Part shown: one piece after another, positions 38,989 to 48,350 of the stretch | How the letters are laid out: each line of letters starts with the position of its first letter | Numbering within the stretch: position 1 is the stretch's first letter | Source of the DNA: Alloalcanivorax profundimaris | GTDB taxonomy: Bacteria; Pseudomonadota; Gammaproteobacteria; Pseudomonadales; Alcanivoracaceae | Assembly: GCF_015265435.1 (NCBI RefSeq) | Contig: NZ_JABJWH010000001.1 | Location: 1-64,000 of the forward strand | Length of the DNA stretch: 64,000 bases | Direction: 5' to 3' | Made by a program: the position numbers and the translations under genes | Notes under the pieces: model-generated | Databases searched by the model: none | What the model was told of the DNA's origin: nothing | Seen by the model: only the letters and a program-made list of their open reading frames with translations

Positions 38989-40281
38989 ATGACGCCGTCC
39001 GCCACCGTCGATCGGGACGACACCTCGCTGAGCAACGGCCGCTTCCATCTGGATGACCCGGTGGCCGACGCCCGTCGTCTCCTTGACGCGGCCCGGAGCG
39101 GCGACGGTCGTTCCCAGGCCCGCCTGGCCCTGCACCGGGTCACCCCCGAGGCGGTGCCCCTGGAAATGAAGGACGCGCTGCAAACCGTGTCCCGGGAAAT
39201 GGGGTTCCACGATTGGGACACCTTCGAACGCCACGTGGGCGAGCTGGACGCCGCCGCCCGCCGCGCCGGCGACGAACTGGACGGCGAACAGACCACGGTG
39301 CACATCCGCTGCGGCGATGATCTTCGCGACGCTCTGCCCCAATGCGGCCTGCACGGCCAGTGCCTGACCTTCGCCGATCCCTTCTGCATCGGCCCGGTGC
39401 AGCGCCTGCCCCGGGAGCGCTTCATCGAGGAGCGGGCCCGCTTTCTCGCCCAGGCCCTGACCCTGGACGCGGAACAGACCCTGTCCCGCCAGCAGCGGGA
39501 ATACCAGGAGCTGGAAGACGCCGGCGCCGACGAGCGGGTGGTGCTGTGGTTCGAGCACGACAGCTACGACCAGCTGATCCTGGCCCACATCCTGGACCAC
39601 TTCGGACGGCGCTGGCCGCGGGTACGGGTGGAGCTGGTGGCCGCCGACGCGGTGCCCGGCGTGGCGCGCTTCGTGGGGCTGGGCCAGCTGGCGCCGGAGG
39701 TGCTGGGCTGGCTGTGGGAGCAACGGCGGCCGGTGGATGAACCCCTGCTGGTGCTGGGCCGGCGCGCCTGGCGGGCGGTCACCGCCGATACCCCGGACGG
39801 GCTGGACCGGCTCAGCCAGCGCATCACCCCGTCACTGCCCATGCTGGGCCGGGCGCTGCGCCGTCATCTGCTGGAATTGCCGGACGAGGAAACCGGCCTG
39901 GGGCTGAGCGAGCAGCTCACGGTGCAACTGGTGGCGGAACGCGGGCCCAAGCCCGCCGGCGAGATTTTCCGGGATCTGATGCTGGAGCGGGAACCGCTGC
40001 CCTATCTGGGCGACAGCCTGTTCCACTGGATGCTGCGTCCGCTGCTGTCCGGTCCGGCGCCGGTGCTCGAGGAACGGGGCGACGCGGATCTGCCCTGGGC
40101 GGAACGGGAGCTGTCCATCACCCACCACGGTCACGCCGTGCTCAGCGGGCACAATAACTGGCTGGATACCCATCCGCCCCGGCGCTGGGTGGGCGGCGTG
40201 CCCATCGATGGGGATCGTCAAAGCTGGTGCCTGAACAAGGCCACCGGACGGCCGCAACGGCGCCCGGCCAATTCGCGTTAG
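38989..40281 (+). CDS. DUF1835 domain-containing protein
   Basis: A 430-residue cytosolic protein. After a short variable N-terminus with an ankyrin-like helix pair (about 20-80) it has the DUF1835 signature: VHIRCGDDLRDAL, ADPFCIGPVQ, WFEHDSYDQLILAHILDHF and a later GLGQLAPEVLGWLW segment. The C-terminal part resembles DUF3658. Members are found in many proteobacteria near regulators; the biochemical role is unknown. I chose the ATG at 38989, with CCGGAG upstream, over one 51 bases earlier. Confidence 0.75.
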   Translation: MTPSATVDRDDTSLSNGRFHLDDPVADARRLLDAARSGDGRSQARLALHRVTPEAVPLEMKDALQTVSREMGFHDWDTFERHVGELDAAARRAGDELDGEQTTVHIRCGDDLRDALPQCGLHGQCLTFADPFCIGPVQRLPRERFIEERARFLAQALTLDAEQTLSRQQREYQELEDAGADERVVLWFEHDSYDQLILAHILDHFGRRWPRVRVELVAADAVPGVARFVGLGQLAPEVLGWLWEQRRPVDEPLLVLGRRAWRAVTADTPDGLDRLSQRITPSLPMLGRALRRHLLELPDEETGLGLSEQLTVQLVAERGPKPAGEIFRDLMLEREPLPYLGDSLFHWMLRPLLSGPAPVLEERGDADLPWAERELSITHHGHAVLSGHNNWLDTHPPRRWVGGVPIDGDRQSWCLNKATGRPQRRPANSR

Positions 40282-40497
40282 CGAACGCGGCGGGAAAAGC
40301 CATTGCCGGTGATACCGCCCCCCGCGATATCACCGGCCCCGGCGGCGCCACTTCCCACGGCGCCGCCCCTGACGAGGTTCCCCCCTTAGGACGCCCTCGC
40401 TCCCAACCGACGCCACCGGCGCAATCACACGACGACATCGAAGTGCCAGTATCCAGACCGGAGCGGTCCTGTGTCAGTCTCATTTCTCTCAAAACTC

Positions 40498-41217
40498 TCA
40501 AGTTTCGTTCACGGTGCCGGTGAACACCACGCCCTGGCCGAAGATCGAACGGATTGGAAGGTCGATGCCGTTGTCCCGGGCCTTGCGCCGCAGGCGGCTG
40601 AGAATCACATCGATGCGGTGGGTGTCCGGACTGTCGGCATGGGCGAACATGAGATCGTGGAGCGCGTCCTTGCTAAACACCTGCTGGCTGCCGCGCAGCA
40701 GAATCCTGAGCAGCGCCGTTTCCTGCTGGGACAGCTCCAGCTGCCGATCGCCGGGCCCGCGCAGCCGGCCGGCGGCGGCGTCCAGGCGCCAGCCACCGGG
40801 GCCGTCGCCATGGCGCGCCCGGGCCGGATCGGCGGCGGCGTCCCGGCGCAAACGGGCCGCCAGGGTCTCCAGCGCCTGGCCCAGATCGGCGAAATTCAGC
40901 GGCTTGACCAGGAACAGATCGGCGCCCAGGTTGAGCGCGCGCAGCTTTTCCTGCTGGCCGCCCTTGGCGGTGATGATCACCAGGCCATAGCCGCCCATCT
41001 GATGCAGGTACTCCACCACGCCGAAACCGTCCTCGCCGGGCAGGCCCAGGTCGATCAGAACGATGTCCACCGGGTTACGGTGCAGATGCTTCCAGAAGGT
41101 TTCGGCGCTGTCCGCGCCCCAGGCGCCATAGCCCTGGTGACGCAGGAAAAACAGCAATTCCTCGCGCAGGTCATCGTTGTCCTCGACGATGGCGAGTTTG
41201 GGAAAGGATGCTTCCAT
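40498..41217 (-). CDS. OmpR-type response regulator
   Basis: A 239-residue protein: receiver domain (about 5-120) with the acidic pocket EDND (12-15), phosphoacceptor Asp56 and the conserved Lys in VKPL, and a C-terminal winged-helix DNA-binding domain (about 135-235). The linker is rich in Ala/Arg/Gly. Its start overlaps the kinase stop (TGATG), so it is the cognate partner of the 7TMR-DISM kinase upstream. Target genes unknown. Confidence 0.92.
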   Translation of the reverse strand: MEASFPKLAIVEDNDDLREELLFFLRHQGYGAWGADSAETFWKHLHRNPVDIVLIDLGLPGEDGFGVVEYLHQMGGYGLVIITAKGGQQEKLRALNLGADLFLVKPLNFADLGQALETLAARLRRDAAADPARARHGDGPGGWRLDAAAGRLRGPGDRQLELSQQETALLRILLRGSQQVFSKDALHDLMFAHADSPDTHRIDVILSRLRRKARDNGIDLPIRSIFGQGVVFTGTVNET

Positions 41218-43166
41218 CAGGACGACGCCTCCTCCGGCAACATCGGCAGAGTGAACAGAAAACAGCAGCCCCTGGGGCCGTTGTCGGCCAGCACCAGGTC
41301 GCCGCCGTGGGCACGGGCGATCTGCCGGCTCACGTACAGCCCCAGGCCCACGCCGCGCTCGCCGCCCGGGCCCGCCGCCGGCGCGGCGCGACGGTAACGC
41401 TCGAAGATCACCGCCACCCGGTCCTCGGGGATGCCCGGCCCGTGGTCGCGGATCGCCACGCACCAGAGATCGCCGCGCCGGCTCACGTCCACCCGGGGGC
41501 CGCCGTCGCCGTATTTCACCGCGTTGTCGATCACGTTGGACAGCGCGATGCGCATCATCGCCGGGTCCAGCCAGGCGGGCCGCGCCGGCGCCACCGCCGG
41601 CGGCGGCTGGTCGTCCAGGGTGAGCCGCCAGTGGCGGCCCGCCGGCCGTACCAGGGACGCGGCCTCGGTGACCAGCTCACGCAGGCACACCCGGCGCCGG
41701 TCCAGCCACAGGTCCTCGGCGTCCAGGCGGGCGTCCGCCAGACAGTTGTCGGTGAGCTGCACCAGCCGGTCGGTGGCGCGGCCGATCTTGTCGTAGCGGC
41801 TGACCTGGCGGGCATCGGACGCGCCCAGGTAGCGCAGATTCTGCAGGCTGGCGGCGATGATCGCCAGCGGCGTGCGGAACTCGTGGGCCACCAGCCCCAT
41901 GAACTGGCGCTGATTGAAACGGGCTTCCCGCTCCACTTCCAGGGCGCGGGCCAGCTGCAGCCTTTCCCGCTCCCGGTGGCGCTTGACGCGCACCTGATAG
42001 ACCGCCAGACCGGTGACCATCAGCATGTTCACGATCAGGGCGTACTGCCAGACCACGTACATCTGCCGATAAAAGGGGATCCAGCCCAGCGTGGAGAACA
42101 GGCCGAACAGGCTGGCGACGATGCAGATCAGCGGGTTCAGGCCCAGCAACACGGACGACAGGCGGAAACGGTCCCGCCACCACACATACAGGCAGGCGGT
42201 CACGAACACCGCGCAAGTGGTCAGATACACCAGGCTCTGCACGCGGATCGCGGCGCCGTAGAGATCCAGCGGCACGCTCAACAGCAGCACCAGGATCACC
42301 GCGCAGGCGGTCATCAGCAGGCGGTGGGCCCAGGGCAGGCGCCGGCGCAGCTGCAACGCCTCCGAGGCCATCCACAGCAGCAGGCCGTAGGCGGCCAGGG
42401 TGAACAGGCTGGTGAGGTAATGCTGCAAACGCCAACCGATGCCCGGGACCATCCAGGCCACGTAACCCTGGATGCAGGCCACCAGCACATAGGCGGCGGA
42501 CATGCCGGTAACCGACCACAGCAAGCGGGTGCGCAGCACCACCGCCAGTACCAGGGCCAGCAACGCCGACAGGGTGGCGAGCCCGAAGTAAAAGCTCCAG
42601 AACGCGGTGGCGCGGGAGGCGGCAGGCAGGAACTCCTCCGGGTTCCAGACATTCATCTGCAACAGCACGGCGCTGCTGCTGGCGACCCGGAACAGCATCT
42701 CGTAGCCGCGCTCGTCCGGCGGCAGCACGAACAGGGAGAAACGGTGGTCGATGTCGCCGATGGGCCCGTCGAAGGTGTCGCCGGCGCGGCGCTGGCGCCA
42801 GGGCCCGTCGCTGCCCAGGGGCCGGTAGAACAGGCGGATGTCGTCGACGAAATTGGGCTTGAGTTCCAGCCAGTGTTCGCCGTCGGCCACCCGCGCCGGC
42901 GGCAGCACCACCCGCAGCCAGAACACGGTGCGCGTGTAGCCGCGCGAGAAGATCCCGCTCCGTGGGGCGCCCTGGCGCAGCGCCGGCAGCATGGCGTCCG
43001 GCCCGGCGTCGCCAACCGGATCGGCCATCACGGTGTAGGGCAGATCCGGGCCCAGGCGGGCCGGCGACGCCGCCGCCGGCATGGCGATCAGCCAGGCCAG
43101 CGGCAGAAACAGAAAGGCGACGCGCCACCAGTGCCCTGGCGACCGCCGCGATCGAGGTGAATGCAA
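41217..43166 (-). CDS. 7TMR-DISM sensor histidine kinase
   Basis: A 649-residue membrane kinase. Signal sequence (about 15-33), a periplasmic 7TMR-DISM extracellular domain (about 40-180), seven membrane segments (about 190-390), then HisKA with the phosphorylated His428 (LVAHEFRTPLAII) and an HATPase domain with N-box, DHGPGIP and a GVGLGLYV G-box. The DISM domain is thought to bind carbohydrates or other small ligands. It pairs with the response regulator downstream by overlapping codons. A second 7TMR-DISM kinase, of hybrid type, lies at 61039. Confidence 0.92.
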   Translation of the reverse strand: MHSPRSRRSPGHWWRVAFLFLPLAWLIAMPAAASPARLGPDLPYTVMADPVGDAGPDAMLPALRQGAPRSGIFSRGYTRTVFWLRVVLPPARVADGEHWLELKPNFVDDIRLFYRPLGSDGPWRQRRAGDTFDGPIGDIDHRFSLFVLPPDERGYEMLFRVASSSAVLLQMNVWNPEEFLPAASRATAFWSFYFGLATLSALLALVLAVVLRTRLLWSVTGMSAAYVLVACIQGYVAWMVPGIGWRLQHYLTSLFTLAAYGLLLWMASEALQLRRRLPWAHRLLMTACAVILVLLLSVPLDLYGAAIRVQSLVYLTTCAVFVTACLYVWWRDRFRLSSVLLGLNPLICIVASLFGLFSTLGWIPFYRQMYVVWQYALIVNMLMVTGLAVYQVRVKRHRERERLQLARALEVEREARFNQRQFMGLVAHEFRTPLAIIAASLQNLRYLGASDARQVSRYDKIGRATDRLVQLTDNCLADARLDAEDLWLDRRRVCLRELVTEAASLVRPAGRHWRLTLDDQPPPAVAPARPAWLDPAMMRIALSNVIDNAVKYGDGGPRVDVSRRGDLWCVAIRDHGPGIPEDRVAVIFERYRRAAPAAGPGGERGVGLGLYVSRQIARAHGGDLVLADNGPRGCCFLFTLPMLPEEASS

Positions 43167-43201
43167 GGACGAGCCCCCTGTCGCGGGGACCCGTCAGCGG
43201 A

Positions 43202-44191
43202 TTACAGGTCCCGGCAGAGCCGCGCGGCGATGTCGAACGAGCGCAGCCGTTTATCGTGATCGAAAATCCCGCCGGTGATGATCAACTCGTCCACGTTGGT
43301 GCGGTCGCGGAATTCACGCAGGCCCGCCATCACCGTATCCGGGGAGCCGATCATGGCGTATTTCATCGCCTGACGCACGCCGTGGGCCTCCATGGGCGAC
43401 CAGACCTCGTCCATGTTCTCCACCGGCGGCGGCAACGGCCCCGGCCGGCCCCGGCGCAGATTGACGAACTGCTGCTGCATGGAGGTGGCCAGGAAAGCGC
43501 CCTCCTCGTCGGTGTCGGCGGCGAACACGCTGACGCCGGCGGCGGCGTAGGGCTTGTCGAGCTGTTCCGAGGGCTGGAAATGGGTGCGGTAGACGTGCAG
43601 CGCCTCTTCCAGGGACTCCGGAGCGAAGTGCGAGGCGAACGCGAACGGCAGCCCCATTTGCGCCGCCAGGCGGGCACTGAACAGGCTGGAACCGAGCAGC
43701 CACAGCGGCACCTTGCTGCCGGCGCCGGGCACCGCTCTCACGCGCTGGTCCGGGGACGGATCGTCTAGGTAGCCCTGCAGCTCGGCCACGTCCCGGGGGA
43801 ACTCCATGGCGTTGCTGTTCAGATCCCGGCGCAGGGCGCGGGCGGTTTCCATGTCGGTGCCCGGGGCACGGCCCAGGCCCAGGTCGATGCGGCCCGGGAA
43901 CAGGGCCGCCAGGGTGCCGAACTGCTCGGCGATCACCAGGGGCGCGTGGTTGGGCAGCATGACGCCGCCGGACCCCACGCGAATGCGCTGGGTGCCGGCG
44001 GCGATGTGGCCGATCACCACGCTGGTGGCGGCGCTGGCCACGCCGGGCATGTTGTGGTGTTCCGCCACCCAGTAGCGGGTATAGCCCCACTGCTCCGCGT
44101 GGCGGGCCAGATCCAGCGAGTTGCGCAACGCCTGGCCGGCGTCGCCGCCACGCAGGATCGGGGCGAGATCGAGAATGGAATATGCAGTCAT
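43202..44191 (-). CDS. LLM-class flavin-dependent oxidoreductase (luciferase-like monooxygenase)
   Basis: A 329-residue protein of the bacterial luciferase superfamily, in the subgroup recognised by the N-terminal SILDLAPI motif, [52 protein letters not shown] and a C-terminal [16 protein letters not shown] end. It would use reduced FMN supplied by a reductase to oxidise an unknown substrate. It stands 35 bases upstream in coordinate from the kinase gene but is transcribed ahead of it on the same strand. Confidence 0.9.
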   Translation of the reverse strand: MTAYSILDLAPILRGGDAGQALRNSLDLARHAEQWGYTRYWVAEHHNMPGVASAATSVVIGHIAAGTQRIRVGSGGVMLPNHAPLVIAEQFGTLAALFPGRIDLGLGRAPGTDMETARALRRDLNSNAMEFPRDVAELQGYLDDPSPDQRVRAVPGAGSKVPLWLLGSSLFSARLAAQMGLPFAFASHFAPESLEEALHVYRTHFQPSEQLDKPYAAAGVSVFAADTDEEGAFLATSMQQQFVNLRRGRPGPLPPPVENMDEVWSPMEAHGVRQAMKYAMIGSPDTVMAGLREFRDRTNVDELIITGGIFDHDKRLRSFDIAARLCRDL

Positions 44192-44252
44192 CGGGCCTCC
44201 CGAGCCGGAATGAATGCCTACCCAGATGGGGATGGCGCCCCCGTTTTAAAGG

Positions 44253-44492
44253 TCAGTCACCGTTCAGGCGGCGCAGGATCACATCCTTGAGATGCAGCCG
44301 CTCGGCCTTCATGGCCTCCAGGTCACGGTCGGCGATGGGGTTTTCGCGCAGCTCCAGGCCCCGAATGGTCTTGTCCAGGCGGTCGTGCTCCTCCACCCGG
44401 TCACGGAACGCCTGTTCCTCCTTCATCAGCGCGTCGATGCGCTCGCGGTGTTCGGGAAATTCATGGTGAATGCTGTGCGACTCTCCGAGCAT
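44253..44492 (-). CDS. DUF465 (YdcH-like) small protein
   Basis: A 79-residue, mostly helical protein of the DUF465 family: HxIHHEFPEHRERIDALMKEE, then FRDRVEEHDRLDKTIRGLELRENPIADRDLEAMKAERLHLKDVILRRL, likely a helical hairpin. Function unknown. The start at 44492 has AAGGAG upstream and gives the usual length; a longer frame exists but lacks support. Confidence 0.85.
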   Translation of the reverse strand: MLGESHSIHHEFPEHRERIDALMKEEQAFRDRVEEHDRLDKTIRGLELRENPIADRDLEAMKAERLHLKDVILRRLNGD

Positions 44493-44588
44493 GGCGGCTA
44501 CTCCTTCCGCGTACGGGCGGCGCCGGACGGCGCCGCGTGTCAGTGTCACGACTGTCCAAATTACTACCGCCGGGGCGGCCTTGTCATC

Positions 44589-45419
44589 TCAGCGGAAGCC
44601 CCGGGATTCCTTGATCATTTCATAGGCCTTGCTGATCTCGGCGGTCTTCTCCGTGGCCATGCGGATCATCTCCTCGGGCACGCCCCGGGCGGCCAGCTTG
44701 TCCGGGTGGTTCTCGCTCATCAGCTTGCGGTAGGCCTTCTTCACCTCCTGGTCGGAGGCGGACTCGGCCACCCCCAGCACCTGGTAGGCCTGGCTCAGCG
44801 ACGGCCGCGAGGCATCCGCCGCGCCGCCGGCGCCACCGCCGGCCCCGGCACCGCCGAAGCGCGCCTGGGCCAGGATCATGTTGAGGATCTGGCGGAACTG
44901 CGCCTCCGGCACGCCCAGACCAGCGGCCACCCGGTAGAGGATGCGTTCCTCCTCGGCGTGCAGGTCGCCGTCCGCCAGGGCGGTCTGCAGCAGCATTTCC
45001 AGGAACACCACCACCAGGTGGCGGCGATGGCGCACCTGCTGGCGAAACTCCGCCACCGTGCCGTCCAGGGGGAAATCATCCGCCTTGCCGCGCCGGAACG
45101 CCTCCTGGGCCCGGCGGCGCTGCTCCGCGTCCAGCTGCATGCGGGTCATCGCCGCCTCGGCCTGGCCGATCTCCTGCTCGCTGACGCGGCCGTCCGCCTT
45201 GGCCAGATGGCCCATGATCGAGAACACCGCCGAGAACAGGGCGTCCTGCAGGGCTTCCTTCTCGCCGGGGGCGTAGGGTCGGAACGGGTTGAAGGTGCGC
45301 ACCCGCTCCACGCCCCGGTCCAGGAAGTGGCCCACCAGCACGCCGACGATCAGGCCGATGGGCCCGCCCACCAGCATGCCCAGCAGGCCGACGATGATCT
45401 TGCCACCCCAGCTTCTCAT
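44589..45419 (-). CDS. djlA: DnaJ-like membrane co-chaperone DjlA
   Basis: A 276-residue protein: an N-terminal membrane segment (about 6-29, GLLGMLVGGPIGLIVGVLVG), a TerB-like central domain (about 55-180), a glycine/alanine-rich linker (about 185-200) and a C-terminal J domain (about 208-272) with the HPDK motif that stimulates DnaK. This matches DjlA in arrangement and length. Its start overlaps the stop of the hydroxypyruvate isomerase gene (TGATG), so the two are co-translated. Confidence 0.93.
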   Translation of the reverse strand: MRSWGGKIIVGLLGMLVGGPIGLIVGVLVGHFLDRGVERVRTFNPFRPYAPGEKEALQDALFSAVFSIMGHLAKADGRVSEQEIGQAEAAMTRMQLDAEQRRRAQEAFRRGKADDFPLDGTVAEFRQQVRHRRHLVVVFLEMLLQTALADGDLHAEEERILYRVAAGLGVPEAQFRQILNMILAQARFGGAGAGGGAGGAADASRPSLSQAYQVLGVAESASDQEVKKAYRKLMSENHPDKLAARGVPEEMIRMATEKTAEISKAYEMIKESRGFR

Positions 45420-46243
45420 CAATGCGTCTCTCCTTTGCCGTTGACAGAAAGGGACTCCGAATCGCCGCCAAGGTTCGCCAGCCAGGCCAGCGAATCGGCG
45501 GTGGGTCCCCGCGGGTGATATTCGGCGCTGGCCCAGCCCCGGTAGCCCAGGGCGTCCAGGCGCGCCAGCAGCGCCGCCAGGGGCAGCGAGCCGGTGCCCG
45601 GCTGGTGGCGCCCCGGACAATCGGCGAACTGCACGTGCTCGATCCACGGCAGGCACTGGGCCAGGGACGCGTCCAGGTCCTCGCCCATCACCCGGGCATG
45701 GTACAGATCGTACTGCAGGCGTAGTGAAGGCTCGCCCACCGCCTGGATCACCGACAACGCCCGGGCCGGCGTGTCGATCAGGTAACCGGGCATGTCCAGG
45801 CGGCTGTTGATGGGCTCCAGGGTCAGCACCCGGCCGCGCGCGGCGGCGCGCTCGGCGGCGTGGCCCAGGTTGTCGATCAGGGTGACCCGGGCCCGCTCCG
45901 GGTCCACGGCGGCGCCGGGAATGCCGGCCATGGCGTGCAGACGCGGGCAGCCCAGCGCCTCGGCGTAGTCCAGGGCCCGCTCCAGGCCATCGCGGAACGC
46001 CGCCTCCCGGCCGGGCAGCCCGGCCAGGCCGCGCTCGCCGGCGTCCCAGTCCCCGGCGGGCAGGTTGAACAGCACCGGCACCAGGCCGTTGTCGTCCAGG
46101 GCGGCTTTCACCTCGGCCGGCGGCCAGGCATAGGGAAACAGGAACTCCACGCCCCGGAAGCCCGCCGCGCGGGCGGCGGCGAAGCGTTCCAGGAACGGCA
46201 GTTCAGTGAACAGCAGGGTCAGGTTGGCGGCGATGGGCGGCAT
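45419..46243 (-). CDS. hyi: Hydroxypyruvate isomerase-family TIM-barrel protein
   Basis: A 274-residue xylose-isomerase-like TIM-barrel protein with the Hyi pattern: LTLLFTELPFLERF, GVEFLFPYAWP, LTLEPINSRLDMPGYLIDTP (metal Glu), LQYDLYHARVMGEDL (metal Asp/His), HVQFADCPGRHQPGTG and SAEYHPRG. Hyi interconverts hydroxypyruvate and tartronate semialdehyde in glyoxylate metabolism; some relatives act on other 2-oxo sugars. No glyoxylate carboligase gene is nearby. Co-translated with djlA. Confidence 0.85.
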   Translation of the reverse strand: MPPIAANLTLLFTELPFLERFAAARAAGFRGVEFLFPYAWPPAEVKAALDDNGLVPVLFNLPAGDWDAGERGLAGLPGREAAFRDGLERALDYAEALGCPRLHAMAGIPGAAVDPERARVTLIDNLGHAAERAAARGRVLTLEPINSRLDMPGYLIDTPARALSVIQAVGEPSLRLQYDLYHARVMGEDLDASLAQCLPWIEHVQFADCPGRHQPGTGSLPLAALLARLDALGYRGWASAEYHPRGPTADSLAWLANLGGDSESLSVNGKGETH

Positions 46244-46311
46244 GGGGCTCGATCCGAATCGGGGAGCCCCAGCCTAACGCGCCCGTCCTTAATGACAAGC
46301 GCCGCGGGCGG

Positions 46312-48243
46312 CTAGGCGGCGGACCGCCCGGAGCGCCACCAGGCCAGCACCGCCAGCACCACCGCCACCGCCTGGGCCAGGGCGCCCTGGAGGGTGGGGA
46401 AGAAGCCCACCCACTCCACCGTGGGCCAGCCCGGCAGGTAGTTGGCGTTGAGCAGGCCGGCTTCCTGCAGGGCGGCGATGCCCTTGCCGAGCAGGATCAC
46501 CGACAGCACCAGCAGCACCAGACTGGTGGCCTTGAAGAACAGCCCCAGGGGCAGCTTCATGCCGAGCCGGAAGATCAGCACGCACACCACCGCCAGCGCC
46601 ACCAGGGCGGCGCCCATGCCGTACAGCAGGAACGGCTGGGTGGCCTCGGTGACCTGGGTCCACAGGGCCTGGTAGAACAGGATGGTCTCGAACATCTCCC
46701 GGTACACGGAGATGAAGGCCACGAAGGTCAGCGTCCAGATGGTGCCGCTGCCCAGGGCGGTGTCCACCTTGCCCTTCAGGTAGCCCAGCCACTTCTGGCT
46801 GTTGGAATTGCTGTGCATCCAGAAGCCCACGTAGAACAGGATCGCCGCCGCCACCAGGCCGGCGATGCCCTCGGTGAGCTCCCGGGAGGCGCCGCTGAAG
46901 TTGATCACCGTGGAAGCGGCGAACCAGGTGGCCACGCCGGCCAGGATCGCCACCACCCAGCCCAGGTGGATATGGCGGGTGGCTGAGGTGGCACCGGCCT
47001 TGCGGGTGAAGGTGAGCAGCGCGGCCACGATCAGCAGCGCTTCCAGGCCTTCCCGGAACAGGATGAAGAAGCTCGCCGAGAAGGTGGCGGTGGCGCTCAG
47101 GCCGTCGCCGCCCAGGGCGTCGGCGGCCTGGTTCAGGCCGGCCTGGGCCTCGGCCACGCGCTCACTGACTTCCTCGGCGGGGGCGCTCTCCTGGATCGCC
47201 TCGCGCACCGCCATGAACTGGCGTTCGGTGCTGCGCATCAGCTCCCGGTCGATGGCGGAGATCTGCGATTCCAGCATCTCGAAGCCGTCCAGATAGGCGG
47301 ACAGCGCCGCCGACCGGGCGGCGGCGCGGTCGCCGGCGGCGTAGGCCTGGTCCGCCTCGGCCAGCTTGGCGGCGCTGATTTCCACGAACCGGTTCTGGCT
47401 GAACAGGGCCCCGGGCTCGCTGCGCAGGTAGCCCATGGCGGCCAGGGCGTCGTCGCCGTAGGCGTCGCGGGCGTCCGCCGGCGCCTTGGCGATCACCGTG
47501 TCCAGGGTCATGTCGGTTTTCAGTTCCTGGTTACCGGCCAGGGCCTGCTTGCCGGCCTCGGCTTCGTCGGCGGGCACCGCCTTGCTGCCCACGTAGAACG
47601 CCAGGGCCCAGCGCTCCGCGTCGCTGAGCTGCTCCTGGTAGCCGGCCATGCCGGTGCCTTCCACGCCGCCGGTGATGGTGGTGTACAGGCCCAGCACCGA
47701 GCGGCCCATGTAGCGGGCGCGCTCATGGAAGTCCGTGGGCGCCGGCTCCAGGGCGGCGCCGGCGGGGCCGTCGCCGCGCCCTTCCGGGCCGTGGCAGGCG
47801 ACGCAGTGGGTCTGGTAGAGCTGCTCGGCGGCGGCCATGTCCGGCGCCGCCTTGGGCACCACCGGCAGGCCGTAGACGTCCACCAGGGAGCCGCGGATCT
47901 TCTGCGCCAGACCCTGAATACGCCCCTCCGGGGCTTTGTCGTCCACCGCCGCTTCCAGGTCGCGGGCCTGGCCCAGCAGCACGTCCTTGCCCTCGGCCTG
48001 GGGCAGGCCCTCGATGCCTTCGCTGAGCAGCGCGGTGAATTCGTCCATCTCCGCGTATTCCGCGTCGCTGACGATCTCCCCGTCCTGCACCGCGTTGATG
48101 TAGTCCGCGCCCACGTATTCCACCAACTGCACCAGGGCGGTCTGGTCCGCCGCCCGGGCGGTGGCGGTCAGGGCGGACAGGGACAGCGCGAAGAGGGACA
48201 ACAACAAAAAGACGCCCCGGGGGCGCCGCTTGAGATGGGTCAT
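46312..48243 (-). CDS. Cytochrome c-FTR1 fusion iron permease
   Basis: A 643-residue protein. Signal peptide (about 1-31), a periplasmic c-type cytochrome domain with the haem motif Cys147-x2-Cys150-His151 and a distal Met, a helical region (about 270-380), and an FTR1 iron permease domain with seven membrane segments. The two iron-binding REXXE motifs are REGLE (397-401) and REMFE (515-519). FTR1 permeases move ferric iron after oxidation of ferrous iron; the fused cytochrome could take the electron. The ATG at 48243 was chosen; a GTG 15 bases earlier is possible. A Fur-box-like sequence lies just upstream. Confidence 0.9.
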   Translation of the reverse strand: MTHLKRRPRGVFLLLSLFALSLSALTATARAADQTALVQLVEYVGADYINAVQDGEIVSDAEYAEMDEFTALLSEGIEGLPQAEGKDVLLGQARDLEAAVDDKAPEGRIQGLAQKIRGSLVDVYGLPVVPKAAPDMAAAEQLYQTHCVACHGPEGRGDGPAGAALEPAPTDFHERARYMGRSVLGLYTTITGGVEGTGMAGYQEQLSDAERWALAFYVGSKAVPADEAEAGKQALAGNQELKTDMTLDTVIAKAPADARDAYGDDALAAMGYLRSEPGALFSQNRFVEISAAKLAEADQAYAAGDRAAARSAALSAYLDGFEMLESQISAIDRELMRSTERQFMAVREAIQESAPAEEVSERVAEAQAGLNQAADALGGDGLSATATFSASFFILFREGLEALLIVAALLTFTRKAGATSATRHIHLGWVVAILAGVATWFAASTVINFSGASRELTEGIAGLVAAAILFYVGFWMHSNSNSQKWLGYLKGKVDTALGSGTIWTLTFVAFISVYREMFETILFYQALWTQVTEATQPFLLYGMGAALVALAVVCVLIFRLGMKLPLGLFFKATSLVLLVLSVILLGKGIAALQEAGLLNANYLPGWPTVEWVGFFPTLQGALAQAVAVVLAVLAWWRSGRSAA

Positions 48244-48267
48244 GAAACCGGTTTCCACTGCTTTAAA

Positions 48268-48286
48268 GTGAATAATTCTTATTTAT
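48268..48286 (-). promoter_or_regulatory. Possible Fur box upstream of the FTR1 gene
   Basis: On the minus strand the sequence ATAAATAAGAATTATTCAC shares AGAATTATT with known Fur sites and matches about 11 of 19 positions of the classical consensus. It is 25 bases before the start codon in an AT-rich leader. Suggestive only. Confidence 0.4.
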
Positions 48287-48350
48287 GTTCCTATTCCGGG
48301 CACCCGCTGTCAAAAAGTTTTGTTTGTAACGAGACCCGTGCCCGGCCCGC

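Noticed and set aside
41208-43160. 650-codon plus-strand frame opposite the sensor kinase
   Set aside because: His/Gln-rich antisense shadow without motifs.
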